From: Mercurialis annua
Lineage: Eukaryota; Streptophyta; Magnoliopsida; Malpighiales; Euphorbiaceae
NCBI RefSeq assembly: GCF_937616625.2
Contig: NC_065573.1
Location: 21,343,001-21,407,000 of the forward strand
DNA: 64,000 bases
Direction: 5' to 3'
Numbering within the stretch: position 1 is the first letter of the stretch; each line of letters begins with the position of its first letter. The notes beneath the pieces are model-generated. The model was not told the origin of the DNA and did no database searches. It worked only from the letters and a program-made list of their open reading frames with translations. The position numbers and the translations under genes were made by a program. Of this stretch, positions 1-12,959 are shown one piece after another.

Positions 1-1393
1 GTGTTGGATTGTTTCTCTTGTCCAAATCTATGCCATACCTTCTCTGCAATTATTTGAAAGCTTTTTATCTCCAAACGGTACGTACAAATCTCTCGTTTCT
101 CCATCGTTTCGTTGCTAGCGTTAAAAACCGTGTGCTGAGTACTTTGTTATAGCTTGTCGGTGATTCTTAATCTGTTTCCAATGCTATTCACATGACTACA
201 TGCTCTGTTATGTGTTATTGATTGTTATGAGTTCTTCGAGTCATTATTGATACGATGGGTCCCTATACATTACATCATCTCGATTTCGTATCTCTATGAT
301 TTTGTTCGGCTACCAATATTTTGGTTATATTTCTTGTTATTGATATTGGGATGATGGCTATGGTCTTGGCCTTTGATATGGTCACTATTAGGTTGTTTGC
401 TAAAGAAACCATGAAATTGTTCTTGGTGGTGTTACTGTAAATTCTTGTTCTCCATTAGGTAAGATGAAGATGCTAGGCGGGAAAGGTTTTGCTTCAATTC
501 TATTGGGCTTCATGTTTTGGGCATTTGTTTAGTTAATGATAGGATTATACCTTAACAAATAAAAGGTTTATTCTTTGATTATATCATAATGATTGGTTTA
601 AGGAATGGGTTGTTTGATTTAACTATTTCCAACAATTTATTGTTAATTGTAAATCTGAAATTTGTTGTTGAGATTATAACTGGATCAATTCTTATAATTA
701 TAATCGGGAAATGATAAATATATTTTTAACCAATAAATTATAATTATTCGGGTAATTATTATATTTTAGATTTATTAACTTGACGTGTTTATTTAAACGT
801 TTTAGATTTTAAACGTTGTCTTAATTTATTTTAATTAAATAATTTGTTAGTAACTATTGGTTACTTGCGTTTTAAGTGATTGAGTTCCGTTTTAAATATT
901 TATTTATTATTTTATTAATTGTTATTTAGGAAATTTTAAACTATGATTTATTATCTTGATAAAATGGGTGGGTCGGGTTAGACTTGGATCGCCGAACATT
1001 TGAGGTTAGGTTGGTAGTTATCGGTAACTCGGCTAACCCATTATTTGGAATTTAAATTGGTTTATTATTTAATATTCATTTAAACAATATTTTTTTTAAA
1101 TGGAATTTAAAGTGGGAGACTCAATATACGTAATTGTTTATGGCTAATTTATTATTCGAATATTGTGACTACTCTGATTTGGATTTACCTTGACTTGTCA
1201 TTGTGCTAGTCTAATGTGGTGTCTAGTACTCTCTAGAGTTAGGATCTGTTTTTAATTATTATTTTATTCCTTGTCTACACCCGTCGACTGTCTGTACTTC
1301 AGAGAGTTAGTTTGCTAGCCAGGATCACGTGGATTAGCAAGCAGTGAGTTTATATCTCTATTTACCTCTTTATTAAGCAAATATTATATTTTG

Positions 1394-1394
<1 letters not shown>

Positions 1395-1436
<42 letters not shown>
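1395..1436. repeat. (TA)n microsatellite inside LTR A
   Basis: About 20 uninterrupted TA units, directly visible. Confidence 0.95.
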
Positions 1437-1438
<2 letters not shown>

Positions 1439-3120
1439 TTCGAACTATTTTCGGCATTGTGGATTTGATTTGGAACGTGCTACTCGATGGGCATCATCGG
1501 GACTGCGTGCGCACCGGTAATGATTATTATGTTATCGAGGTAGGTTTGAGATGCGTTTCACCTTAGTGAAGTGTAATACCCCATAAGATTAAATTATTTA
1601 ATTGGGCCACGTGTCCAGTTTTGAGTTGCTGGTGTGGCGCTATCGGAAAATTTTTCGAAAAATTAAGATAAATAAAATTCTAGTAGGTCGGTTTCGGGAA
1701 AGTAATTATGAAGAATTTAATATTAAATCTTAGTTTAAAGATTGGAATTGGGACAAAAAGGAAAAATGGCAAGAAAGGTCACAAAATAAAATTCAGGTTC
1801 TAAATTGGTAATTTAGCCAATTAATTTTCGAGAATTAAAATTATAAATTTTGACGGGAAAATGTAAATTCTTGGATCGTATTATTTATTAGATATAAATA
1901 ATACGTATACGAATTGGTTAAAGGGTTAATTGATTTAGTTATGGATTAAATTGAACAAAAAAAAAGTTTAAAGGACAATTTGTAACAAATGAAGAAGATA
2001 GGGACTAAAGAGAAAATTTAGCCATAATATAAATAGAAATCAGATTTAAAGAAAGAAGAGAAGAGAAGGAGAAAGAAGGCTCCAGAACGTTAAAATCCAT
2101 TGATCATCTTCGTTACATCGCCGTTTCTCCGTTCGACGTCCGATTCGAGTGATTTTCGCGTCGATTTTTTCGGAATTAGAAGCTCTACTGATCCTAAGCT
2201 TAAAATCAAGGTAAACAATTCGATATTTGGTATTAAAATTGAAGAATATGGGCTGTTCTATAATTTATGTTGTATTTATATCGAAACTCGTTGTAACTAG
2301 CTCGGTTTTAGCATTTCGGAGAAAAGATTATGCGGGTTTTGAAGGAAGTGATGTCTTGTAGGTGTGTGGGGTGTCGGGCTGCGGTGAGAAAGCTCGGAAA
2401 TTGTTTTCCGGGGCTGTGTGCTGCTGAGCCGTGTTGTGCGCCCGCACAGCCAAACTGTGCGGATGCACAGTTTTCTGTGCGGACGCACAGAACCCTTGTG
2501 CGCTCGCATAACGGGTCCAAGTGGACCAAAGTGGGCTTTTTGCCCTATTTGACCTAGATTCTGAAATTTACAAACATTAGACCTTAAGGATGAATTAAGG
2601 ATCCCGATAATTCAAAGTTTTGAGTTAAGCTCGACGTTTTCGATAATTAATGATATTGGAAAACGTTAAGAAAATTATATTATCTTTGAATACAAGAAGC
2701 GGTCTTCAATAAATCGTGAGTACGACTAAGGATCATCGGATTAACGAGTACGTAGAAATGGAATTTAATCAACTTAAACCTAGAACTTAAAAGTATTACG
2801 CATATAAATATTAAATTCACATCTAACTATAAAACGTTAATTAATATGTAACAGACGCGTCAGCGAGCGGTGAGATCAGTAGACGTGGGCTAGTGAGAGC
2901 ATATTATCACATCGACCACGTTATAGATTGGACAGCGGTCACAGTGAGTTGCACTTTACTTTCGTGTATTATCTATAAACGTTATTTGATATTATATCTT
3001 ATATGTTATTTATCAAAACGCATCGCATTATATATGATTTGTTGAAATGTTATATATTTTTATTAAATTTTATGTACGAGAAACTAGTATGCGATCCGAA
3101 GAAACTAGCTACCTATTGGG

Positions 3121-5804
3121 TGTCACGACCCATTTTCATGAATCGTGACCGGCGCTAGGGTATGGGGAATGTAATACCAAAACCCGTAGCTAGCCTTTCA
3201 ATTAACAATATAAACACATAAACCTGCAGAAAACCAATGCTCGGGGGCAACCGAGACTTCGGCCTAAATCTAGCAGTTATAATATTCAACAGTTAATATA
3301 ACATGCTTATCCAATTCCGAGTCTAAAATAGATTTATCATAAACCAATGTAAATAATATAACATGCCAAAGCAATATAACCAGTCGAACCAATCCGACGA
3401 AATATATAATAATAATAATAATAATAATAAAGACGTCTAGTTACTACTACGGTCTAAGAATAAAACAGTTTTACAGTTTTACTAAAATAAATGGAACATC
3501 CGAGGAAAAGTAAATGCGGAGATCACCAGACTCTCTCAGATCATAACCCTGGGGAAAATTGGGAAAACAACGGGGTCAGATATACTGAGATGAGTTTATG
3601 CCACTATCTACATTTATTAAGTGGAAAACCTTTAAAACCGTTTAAAATATTTAATAACGATATTACGAATAATAGTTGGAACCCTAATCCACAATTTTAC
3701 ATAATAAACATAATCCAATAGGTCTGGTCCCGAGAGCTGAGCTACACCGAGTTACCACTGACCACAGTTGTACCAGAGTCCCGAGAGCTGAGCTACACCG
3801 AGTTACTCTACTTGGTCCCGAGAGCTATGCTCACACCGAGTTACCATATTACTATAATTACCTTTCCCAGATCATTACCGGTGCGCACGCAGTCCTAATG
3901 ATGCCCATTAGGTAGCATGTTCCAACTAGAAGCCATAATATAAAAACAGTTCGAAATATACGTACAGTATATATATTTAATATGAAAATAACAATTTACT
4001 TAATAAAGCGGTAAATAGTAAGTACAAACTCACTGCTTGCTAATCCACGTGATAACCTGACAAGCAACTAATCTTGTTTCGTCTCTGAAGCACGAACGAG
4101 TCTAAATAATATAAATAATTATTAAAATGGATCCTAACTCTAGAGATTACTAGACACCACGTAGGACCAGCACAATTTATAAATCAAGATAAAGCCGCAC
4201 GGAGTAACATAATACTCAAATAAATTATAATGCCATAAACAATTCGAGTCTATTGAGTTCCTGCTTTAAAATCTGATCCAGAAAATATTATTTAAATAAT
4301 AAATTAAATCAATTTCCAAATAGTGGGTTAGCCGAGTTACCGATAACTATCAAGCTAACCTCACATGTCGGGCGACCCAAGTCTAACCCGATCCAAATAT
4401 TTTATCAAAATTATAAACCATAGTTTATAATTCCAAAAAAAAAAAAAAATTTGATAAAATAATAATCATTAATTAAAAATAGAACTCAATAGCTTAAGAT
4501 ATAATTGACCAAAGTCACAATTCAATTACTTAATTAAATAAGTTAAGAAAATAATTTTAAAAGCTAAATTGTACTTTAGTCAAATTTGACACATCAAGTC
4601 AAAGTTCTCAAAATGATAATTACCCAAGTAATTATCCGATTAAAATATTATAAAACAAATATCGTTTTCCGATTAAAATAACAAAACAAATTGATTAAAA
4701 TCAAAATGATATTCGAAAGTCAGGTTTTAAAATCGGTGTTAACCAAATTACAATCTCAGGTTTAACAGAATTGAATTACTTTTAATAATCAATATTAAAT
4801 AGAGAAAATAAACAACTAAAACCTTATTTGAAAACATTGCCGCCATTTTCAATTGCTTCACAGCCAAATAACATGAATAATAACAAAACACAAAGCCATA
4901 ACCAACTTTGAAACAATAAATTTCTACTGTTAATAACCAAACCTTAATAAACAAGATTAGGAATTAAACTTTACACCAAACAAGAACCATCCAGAAAGAA
5001 TATCAAAACATAATGTGAAATTATCCAAATTTATTGACAACAACATGAACAGTAGCAGCCATGATGGTCTCAGTTAACAACAACCAAGAATGATGAGATC
5101 AAACACTTATCAACAATAACATCATGAAACAATGGCAAGAAATCAACAGGTATAGGGGCATCCATGCTCATCTCGATTCAATAGTGAATTAACGAACCAA
5201 AACAAGAATGAATACTCAAAAAGCGAGCAATAAGAACACACATCATAAAAATAGTCTTAGAAATCACATAAAGAATAGCATCAGAGACTAAGAAACCATA
5301 TCGACAACAACTCAAGAACAAAATAGCAGCCAAGAACATCAAACGGTGAACCGTAACGGCAGTTAAACGGAGAGATTGAACGTACCGTTAAACCATTCCA
5401 ACGCATTAGGATTGTCGAGGACAATGAAAACTGATGTGGTGACGAAACGAATCTCAGAACGATACTAAAACAAACGAGATACGTATCATGAACGATATTG
5501 ACGATATCGAATTTAAATATGTAGACAACAACGTTAATTTCTTACCAAGAAAATGTGATTTGAGAACGAGAAAGGACGTAAGATATTAGAGTGTTTTTAT
5601 GTGAATGGGTCGGCTAAGGTTTTGTTTATAGATTGAAAAAGATTAGGGCTAAAAACGTTTTATTTATGGAGATGAAGAATGTGCAGCAGAGCTGCAATTT
5701 AGAACAAGAATAGGTTATCATATTGTTTTGGGTTAAACGTGCATGGGCTACCAAAGTTAAGTGTATGGGCTACCAAATTAAGTGCATGGGCTTTAGGTTT
5801 ATTA

Positions 5805-5841
<37 letters not shown>

Positions 5842-5961
5842 ACAACAAATACATCGGAACGTAAAAATAAATACGGGGCATTACCACTAAAACTTGACGG
5901 AATGTAAAGATTATAATTAAAATATATATAAAAAAATAACTTAAAAATACAGGATATTACA
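3121..5961 (-). repeat. 3' LTR of element C
   Basis: Direct repeat of 10106-12959. It contains (AAT)n near 3405-3430, a poly(A) run near 4436, (ATT)n near 5803-5840, and three copies of a short motif around 'cgagagctgagctacaccga' between 3725 and 3850. Confidence 0.93.
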
Positions 5962-8900
5962 TTCTCCCCAACTTATAAAAAAAAATTCGTCCTCGAATTT
6001 ATCACAACCAGAATAATATAAAGTCAATTATAGCACGTATAAAATCACACATAACTCAAAAATACGGAGCAACGCGTCCTCAACGGAACGAAAAAAAACA
6101 ACTATGCATAACAATTTCTGATTCTCAGAAATACTTTACAACCAGGTGACAGCTCAATGGAAACAAAATAATAACCGCCTAATTCAACATAAGCAGAACT
6201 CAACCGCAATCTCAATATTTTAAACAAACTCTCACCAAAAGATAATTTTACCACAATGAAAACTGAGGAGAGTCCAAGCGAACGAAACATAATTTAATCG
6301 AAAACACGCTGAAAACATATAGGGTGTTACATTCTTCCCAACTTATTAAATTACGACTTCAAATTTAAAACTGATTCGAAAATTCGAATGATCACCATAT
6401 ACGCATACAAAAAAAAATTCTGAGATCAACAATTTGGTATCTCAAACGGCTTCTCAAACACCACGTGTGAACGATTTAAAATTTATTTTCAACCGGAAAA
6501 TAATCAACTCGCTAAACGATATTTTTTTTTAAAATAAATGGCTCAATTCCCAAAGACTACCAAAATAACACTACGAGTGCAGGAACAAACCCAAATTTAA
6601 ATTGTAATCGTAATAAGCTAAACCCCGATGCTACAAGCCGAAACATACAGACACTCTCACTTGAAATATTCTTACATCCCTTAACGCCTATGCATATATC
6701 ACTTATAGTGGTCTCAACACCAATTACCTCATATGAAAAGACTTAACAGCAATCAAAATGTCATTCTGATCAAATATGCTCTCACAAAAATAACGGCGGA
6801 AACTAAATACCACTATAATCGTCTCGGTTCAACTAACTAATATCCGTTCGAAAATACCATCAATTTCGCGAATCAAGATGTACGAAAACATAAAAATTTC
6901 CAAGGAAAACCTAACTTAAACTTCAGATAACAATTTTTTTTTATCCTCCAATTTGTTTTCAATCAACTATTACCTCAAATCCTAAAGAATATCATTTAGA
7001 TCCAATCGCTATCAATCGGTTTGTTGGTTATGCTCAAAACAAAAATTTATATAAGAACGCTTTTCGCAACCACAAAATATTTAATATTACCATCCGCCTT
7101 TAATTTGAAATTACTAACATCTTCAGTTTAATTTCATTTTCAACCGAAAATAACTAACCCGTTGAAAAATTTTATAGTTTCGTAAACGCATCAACAAAAT
7201 AAAACACTCTTAATTTGAAATTATAACTGAATTTTACTTTCAAATAAATCACGATTTTATTAATTCGTAAATTTAGAAAAATCTTAAAATCCGCCTTTAA
7301 ATCAATACTGACAAAATTTAATCACTTTCCCAAAAAATATAAAAAGTTTGCAATTAAGAATTCCTTTGTTTACAAAAAAAAAATTCCATACTGGTAACAA
7401 TTTTTTTTTTGAAATCGAATCTATAAAAACAAAATTTCTTTTAAGTTTTTGTAAAAACACACGCAGAGCATAACCAACGTTCAAAAGTCAAAAATCCTCA
7501 AATAACATACTCTAAGCTGACTTAAGTCTTTAATCCGTACTCAATATTCCTCCGCACTTACCACAACTAAACCTCAAGTACAACCTTATAACCAAAACTT
7601 TCCTTTATAAAATACGGATAATCCAACAAAATAAAACAATTTCTTACAATACAATTTCTCTTAAATCACCACCGTCATCACAAAGTATTTGTCTAGATAC
7701 CAACCAGATAAAAATTTCAAAGCCGTCTGAAATTTATCAAATTTTTAAACACCCTTTTCACAATGTAACTCGCGAGTTTACAACAAAACATGTTTCTTGA
7801 AAAAGCCTTACTGATAAAATTTATTTTACATAATTGTGCGCTAGGGTGATGACATCTCTCATCCACAAAGAGTTGCATCCAACCCTAATCATATCTATGC
7901 ACGTGATGCATGTACTATTATGCATGTATCAATTATTAATTTATCTTTTATTTAGTGAACATTTTAAATTCTCATGCAATCCTATTTGTGACATTTAAAA
8001 TGCATGTTCATGATATGTCTGGGCACAATTACGTGTTTCAAATATTTTAACAAATCAACCTTTGAAATTCGTTTCACAATAAAACATTTGTTAGACGTTA
8101 CACTCTGTGAGATGTGCACTCGATAACCTCAAAATATTTCTCAAATTCCTTACTAGCGACCTAACAAAACTCGATGCTATATAATAACTCATCCTAATAA
8201 CTTCATTACAACTCTACCATACAAGATATCCCACTAACCTCAATTCATACTGAGCTTTTTCCCAAAGAGTATTACCCATAAGTTACGTTCCTATAAAATT
8301 TACCGCCAGCTCCTGCATTGCATCCTCAGACTTTGATGGAAACACCAGTGTATTAATACACCGGTCTATCTTCTCGGTTCAGAGTTTCCAATATCCGTTC
8401 TCGGATAATCATGAATCACAAGCCAAAACAAGAGAATATTTTCCTCATCTTCCTCGATATCGAAATCCAAAGATTTCGATCCATAATAACAAAATAGCAA
8501 CTCAGCTTATCCCTAGTTGATACTATATCAAAACGGGGTCTGAACAAAGTTAGACTCACAATCAAACTAAAATCAGGTATTTACTATAACCGCATGAAAT
8601 AAATCATCCCACATGCTACTTCCCACGAATCGATGAAACAAAACAATTTACTTAATCCAATATGTAAGCGAATTATACCACGCAAATCAAAACCAAAATA
8701 TTATGATTGCTACAAATCATAAACCTCATAAGTGTTGACATTAAGCAAAAAGTTTCCCAAGCATACTACAAAATCAGAAGATGCCACAATATTTTTAAAA
8801 TCTCATTACAAAATCAACATGTAATTATATCACCCTTTAGTAGTACGCTTCAAAATTTGCTTTGAAATTTAAAGTTGAAAACAAAAACTTTCAAGTTTTG

Positions 8901-10105
8901 TTGAGCTCCAAAGTTAAAACAAAATCACGATTTATAAAAATCTCCTCTTATGAATCAGTTGCTTTTAAAACGGATACCCAAGTATCTCAAATCATAAAAT
9001 CATCGAGCTAGCCGAGTTATTACAACTACCAAGCTCAACTTCTAAATTTGGATGACCCAAGTCGAACCCAAAACAATCGTTTATAAAACGTATTCAAAAT
9101 ATTTGTAAAACTGGAAAAATATTTTTAATAAAATTTCCATCCTTTCGAAGTTGAGAGCTCAACTTAACCCAACTGCTAAACGGCAATCTAAAATCTCAAG
9201 TGAGAAATCTTTAATCTCAAACATATATTCCGTAAATTCCAAAAATTAAAATGTTGATATACCTCAACATGGTAAAATAAATTCAACGTTAAAATTCTCA
9301 AAACAATGAATTATCACATAAGAATATCATTTTGAAATCATCGCTTGTTAACACCAAGCCTAACATAATATTTCAAAATACCAGAATTTCTTTTTACTGG
9401 TAACTTAACCAAAAATCAAACTTTTTAAGAATTTAAAACCAAACTTCTCTTATGATTCTGTCTCTACGCACAAATCAAATAAAACAATTATTCTCGATGA
9501 AAATTTTTAAAACGACATTTGGTCAAAGTAATGTATGATCACCAAAACACGTTTTAAAATTTAATCCCAAATTTCTTTAATAGAAAACAAGGCATACGCT
9601 CAGCATACGATCACATTTAAAATCAACAATCGCGGCCAAAGTCAAAATGTACTTTATTAATAAGGCAACAACAATTCAATGCATCATGTAAAATAACTAT
9701 AATCGTATATTCCAAATCATTTCAGGCATAAACGCCAAGGTTTATCAGACAACATCATACCCAAGTATGAGTTTTAGAAAAATTTACCAACCTAAGATTT
9801 CCCGAGAAATCAAAAATAATCATAATCACCCAAGTGAAATAACCTCAACAAGATAAAACACAGCAAGTAGCATCCAGGTGAAATTAATTGTCAATAATAA
9901 CATCAACATCAAATAAAGACATGATAGACATCACCTATAGGATGTAGGCTGAAAGTTTGAAAACAAAAGATGACGTTTTAAAAGACAAGACACGAACCCT
10001 AATTCCGCAGTAGTTCCTAAGACACGACACCACTTATCATGCCAAAACACATAAAAATAACATGCATAAGGCCTTGTTTTGAAACCAAAGCTCTGATACC
10101 AAGTT
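5962..10105 (-). other. Internal region of element C, non-coding
   Basis: There is no open frame longer than about 60 codons on either strand and no protease, RT, RNase H or integrase motif. The primer binding site is at its right edge and the purine tract at its left. The stretch about 8980-9400 resembles LTR positions about 4300-4750 (blocks such as 'agccgagttat', 'gacccaagtc' and 'gttaaca'), suggesting that part of the internal region is an old LTR-derived segment. Confidence 0.8.
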
Positions 10106-12787
10106 TGTCACGACCCATTTTCATGAATCGTGACCGGCGCTAGGGTATGGGTAATGTAATACCAAAACCCGTAGCTAGCCTTTCAATTAACAATATAAAA
10201 ACATAAACCTGCAGAAAACCAATGCTCGGGGGCAACCGAGACTTCGGCCTAAATCTAGCAGTTATAATATTCAACAGTTAATATAACATGCTTATCCAAT
10301 TCCGAGTCTAAAATAGATTTATCATAAACCAATGTAAATAATATAACATGCCAAAGCAATATAACCAGTCGAACCAATCCGACGAAATATATAATAATAA
10401 TAATAATAATAAAGACGTCTAGTTACTACTACGGTCTAAGAATAAAACAGTTTTACAGTTTTACTAAAATAAATGGAACCTCCGAGGAAAAGTAAATGCG
10501 GAGATCACCAGACTCTCTCAGATCATAACCCTGGGGAAAATTGGGAAAACAACGGGGTCAGATATACTGAGATGAGTTTATGCCACTATCTACATTTATT
10601 AAGTGGAAAACCTTTAAAACCGTTTAAAATATTTAATAACGATATTACGAATAATAGTTGGAACCCTAATCCGCAATTTTACATAATAAACATAATCCAA
10701 TAGGTCTGGTCCCGAGAGCTGAGCTACACCGAGTTACCACTGACCACAGTTGTACCAGAGTCCCGAGAGCTGAGCTACACCGAGTTACTCTACTTGGTCC
10801 CGAGAGCTATGCTCACACCGAGTTACCATATTACTATAATTACCTTTCCCAGATCATTACCGGTGCGCACGCAGTCCTAATGATGCCCATTAGGTAGCAT
10901 GTTCCAACTAGAAGCCATAATATAAAAACAGTTCGAAATATACGTACAGTATATATATTTAATATGAAAATAACAATTTACTTAATAAAGCGGTAAATAG
11001 TAAGTACAAACTCACTGCTTGCTAATCCACGTGATAACCTGACAAGCAACTAATCTTGTTTCGTCTCTGAAGCACGAACGAGTCTAAATAATATAAATAA
11101 TTATTAAAATGGATCCTAACTCTAGAGATTACTAGACACCACGTAGGACCAGCACAATTTATAAATCAAGATAAAGCCGCACGGAGTAACATAATACTCA
11201 AATAAATTATAATGCCATAAACAATTCGAGTCTATTGAGTTCCTGCTTTAAAATCTGATCCAGAAAATATTATTTAAATAATAAATTAAATCAATTTCCA
11301 AATAGTGGGTTAGCCGAGTTACCGATAACTATCAAGCTAACCTCACATGTCGGGCGACCCAAGTCTAACCCGATCCAAATATTTTATCAAAATTATAAAC
11401 CATAGTTTATAATTCCAAAAAAAAAAAAAAAATTTGATAAAATAATAATCATTAATTAAAAATAGAACTCAATAGCTTAAGATATAATTGACCAAAGTCA
11501 CAATTCAATTACTTAATTAAATAAGTTAAGAAAATAATTTTAAAAGCTAAATTGTACTTTAGTCAAATTTGACACATCAAGTCAAAGTTCTCAAAATGAT
11601 AATTACCCAAGTAATTATCCGATTAAAATATTATAAAACAAATATCGTTTTCCGATTAAAATAACAAAACAAATTGATTAAAATCAAAATGATATTCGAA
11701 AGTCAGGTTTTAAAATCGGTGTTAACCAAATTACAATCTCAGGTTTAACAGAATTGAATTACTTTTAATAATCAATATTAAATAGAGAAAATAAACAACT
11801 AAAACCTTATTTGAAAACATTGCCGCCATTTTCAATTGCTTCACAGCCAAATAACATGAATAATAACAAAACACAAAGCCATAACCAACTTTGAAACAAT
11901 AAATTTCTACTGTTAATAACCAAACCTTAATAAACAAGATTAGGAATTAAACTTTACACCAAACAAGAACCATCCAGAAAGAATATCAAAACATAATGTG
12001 AAATTATCCAAATTTATTGACAACAACATGAACAGTAGCAGCCATGATGGTCTCAGTTAACAACAACCAAGAATGATGAGATCAAACACTTATCAACAAT
12101 AACATCATGAAACAATGGCAAGAAATCAACAGGTATAGGGGCATCCATGCTCATCTCGATTCAATAGTGAATTAACGAACCAAAACAAGAATGAATACTC
12201 AAAAAGCGAGCAATAAGAACACACATCATAAAAATAGTCTTAGAAATCACATAAAGAATAGCATCAGAGACTAAGAAACCATATCGACAACAACTCAAGA
12301 ACAAAATAGCAGCCAAGAACATCAAACGGTGAACCGTAACGGCAGTTAAACGGAGAGATTGAACGTACCGTTAAACCATTCCAACGCATTAGGATTGTCG
12401 AGGACAATGAAAACTGATGTGGTGACGAAACGAATCTCAGAACGATACTAAAACAAACGAGATACGTATCATGAACGATATTGACGATATCGAATTTAAA
12501 TATGTAGACAACAACGTTAATTTCTTACCAAGAAAATGTGATTTGAGAACGAGAAAGGACGTAAGATATTAGAGTGTTTTTATGTGAATGGGTCGGCTAA
12601 GGTTTTGTTTATAGATTGAAAAAGATTAGGGCTAAAAACGTTTTATTTATGGAGATGAAGAATGTGCAGCAGAGCTGCAATTTAGAACAAGAATAGGTTA
12701 TCATATTGTTTTGGGTTAAACGTGCATGGGCTACCAAAGTTAAGTGTATGGGCTACCAAATTAAGTGCATGGGCTTTAGGTTTATTA

Positions 12788-12836
<49 letters not shown>

Positions 12837-12959
12837 TACACAACAAATACATCGGAACGTAAAAATAAATACGGGGTATTACCACTAAAACTTTACGGAA
12901 TGTAAAGATTATAATTAAAATATATATATAAAAATAACTAAAAAATACAGGATATTACA
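10106..12959 (-). repeat. 5' LTR of element C
   Basis: Near-identical partner of 3121-5961. Visible differences include G/T in the 'tatggg' block near the 3121/10106 end, A/C in the 'ggaac(a/c)tccg' block, A/G in 'tcc(a/g)caatt', C/T in 'gggg(c/t)atta', G/T in 'ctt(g/t)acgg', and repeat-length changes. Confidence 0.93.

Larger units (their letters stand above)
3121..12959 (-). mobile_element. Element C: complete non-autonomous LTR retrotransposon (LARD-like), minus orientation
   Basis: The two LTRs are 3121-5961 and 10106-12959, about 2.84 and 2.85 kb. A perfect 5-bp target duplication, ttggg, lies at 3116-3120 and 12960-12964. On the minus strand the LTR starts TGTAATATCC and ends GGGTCGTGACA. 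On that strand the 5' LTR (right copy) is followed by TGGTATCAGAGC (10101 down to 10090), the classic primer site for initiator tRNA-Met. A purine tract, gttggggagaa, immediately precedes the 3' LTR. The internal 4.1 kb (5962-10105) has no ORF for gag or pol, so the element must be moved by enzymes from elsewhere. I found about eight substitutions between LTRs plus changes in (AAT)n, (ATT)n and poly(A) lengths, so the insertion is young. Confidence 0.93.

Noticed and set aside
2100..2560. Small proteins encoded in LTR B
   Set aside because: Overlapping short frames on both strands in a GC-richer LTR leader, with no homology and no conserved counterpart in LTR A or C.
3491..3721. 76-codon frame conserved between 3491 and 10473
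   Set aside because: The two copies are identical because the LTRs are young duplicates; conservation is not evidence of coding.
3725..3850. CRISPR-like array
   Set aside because: Three imperfect units without unique spacers, in a plant LTR; it is a tandem repeat.
5699..5887. Frames with poly-Asn or poly-Ile near 5699 and 12682 as genes
   Set aside because: They are translations of the (ATT)n microsatellite inside the element C LTRs.
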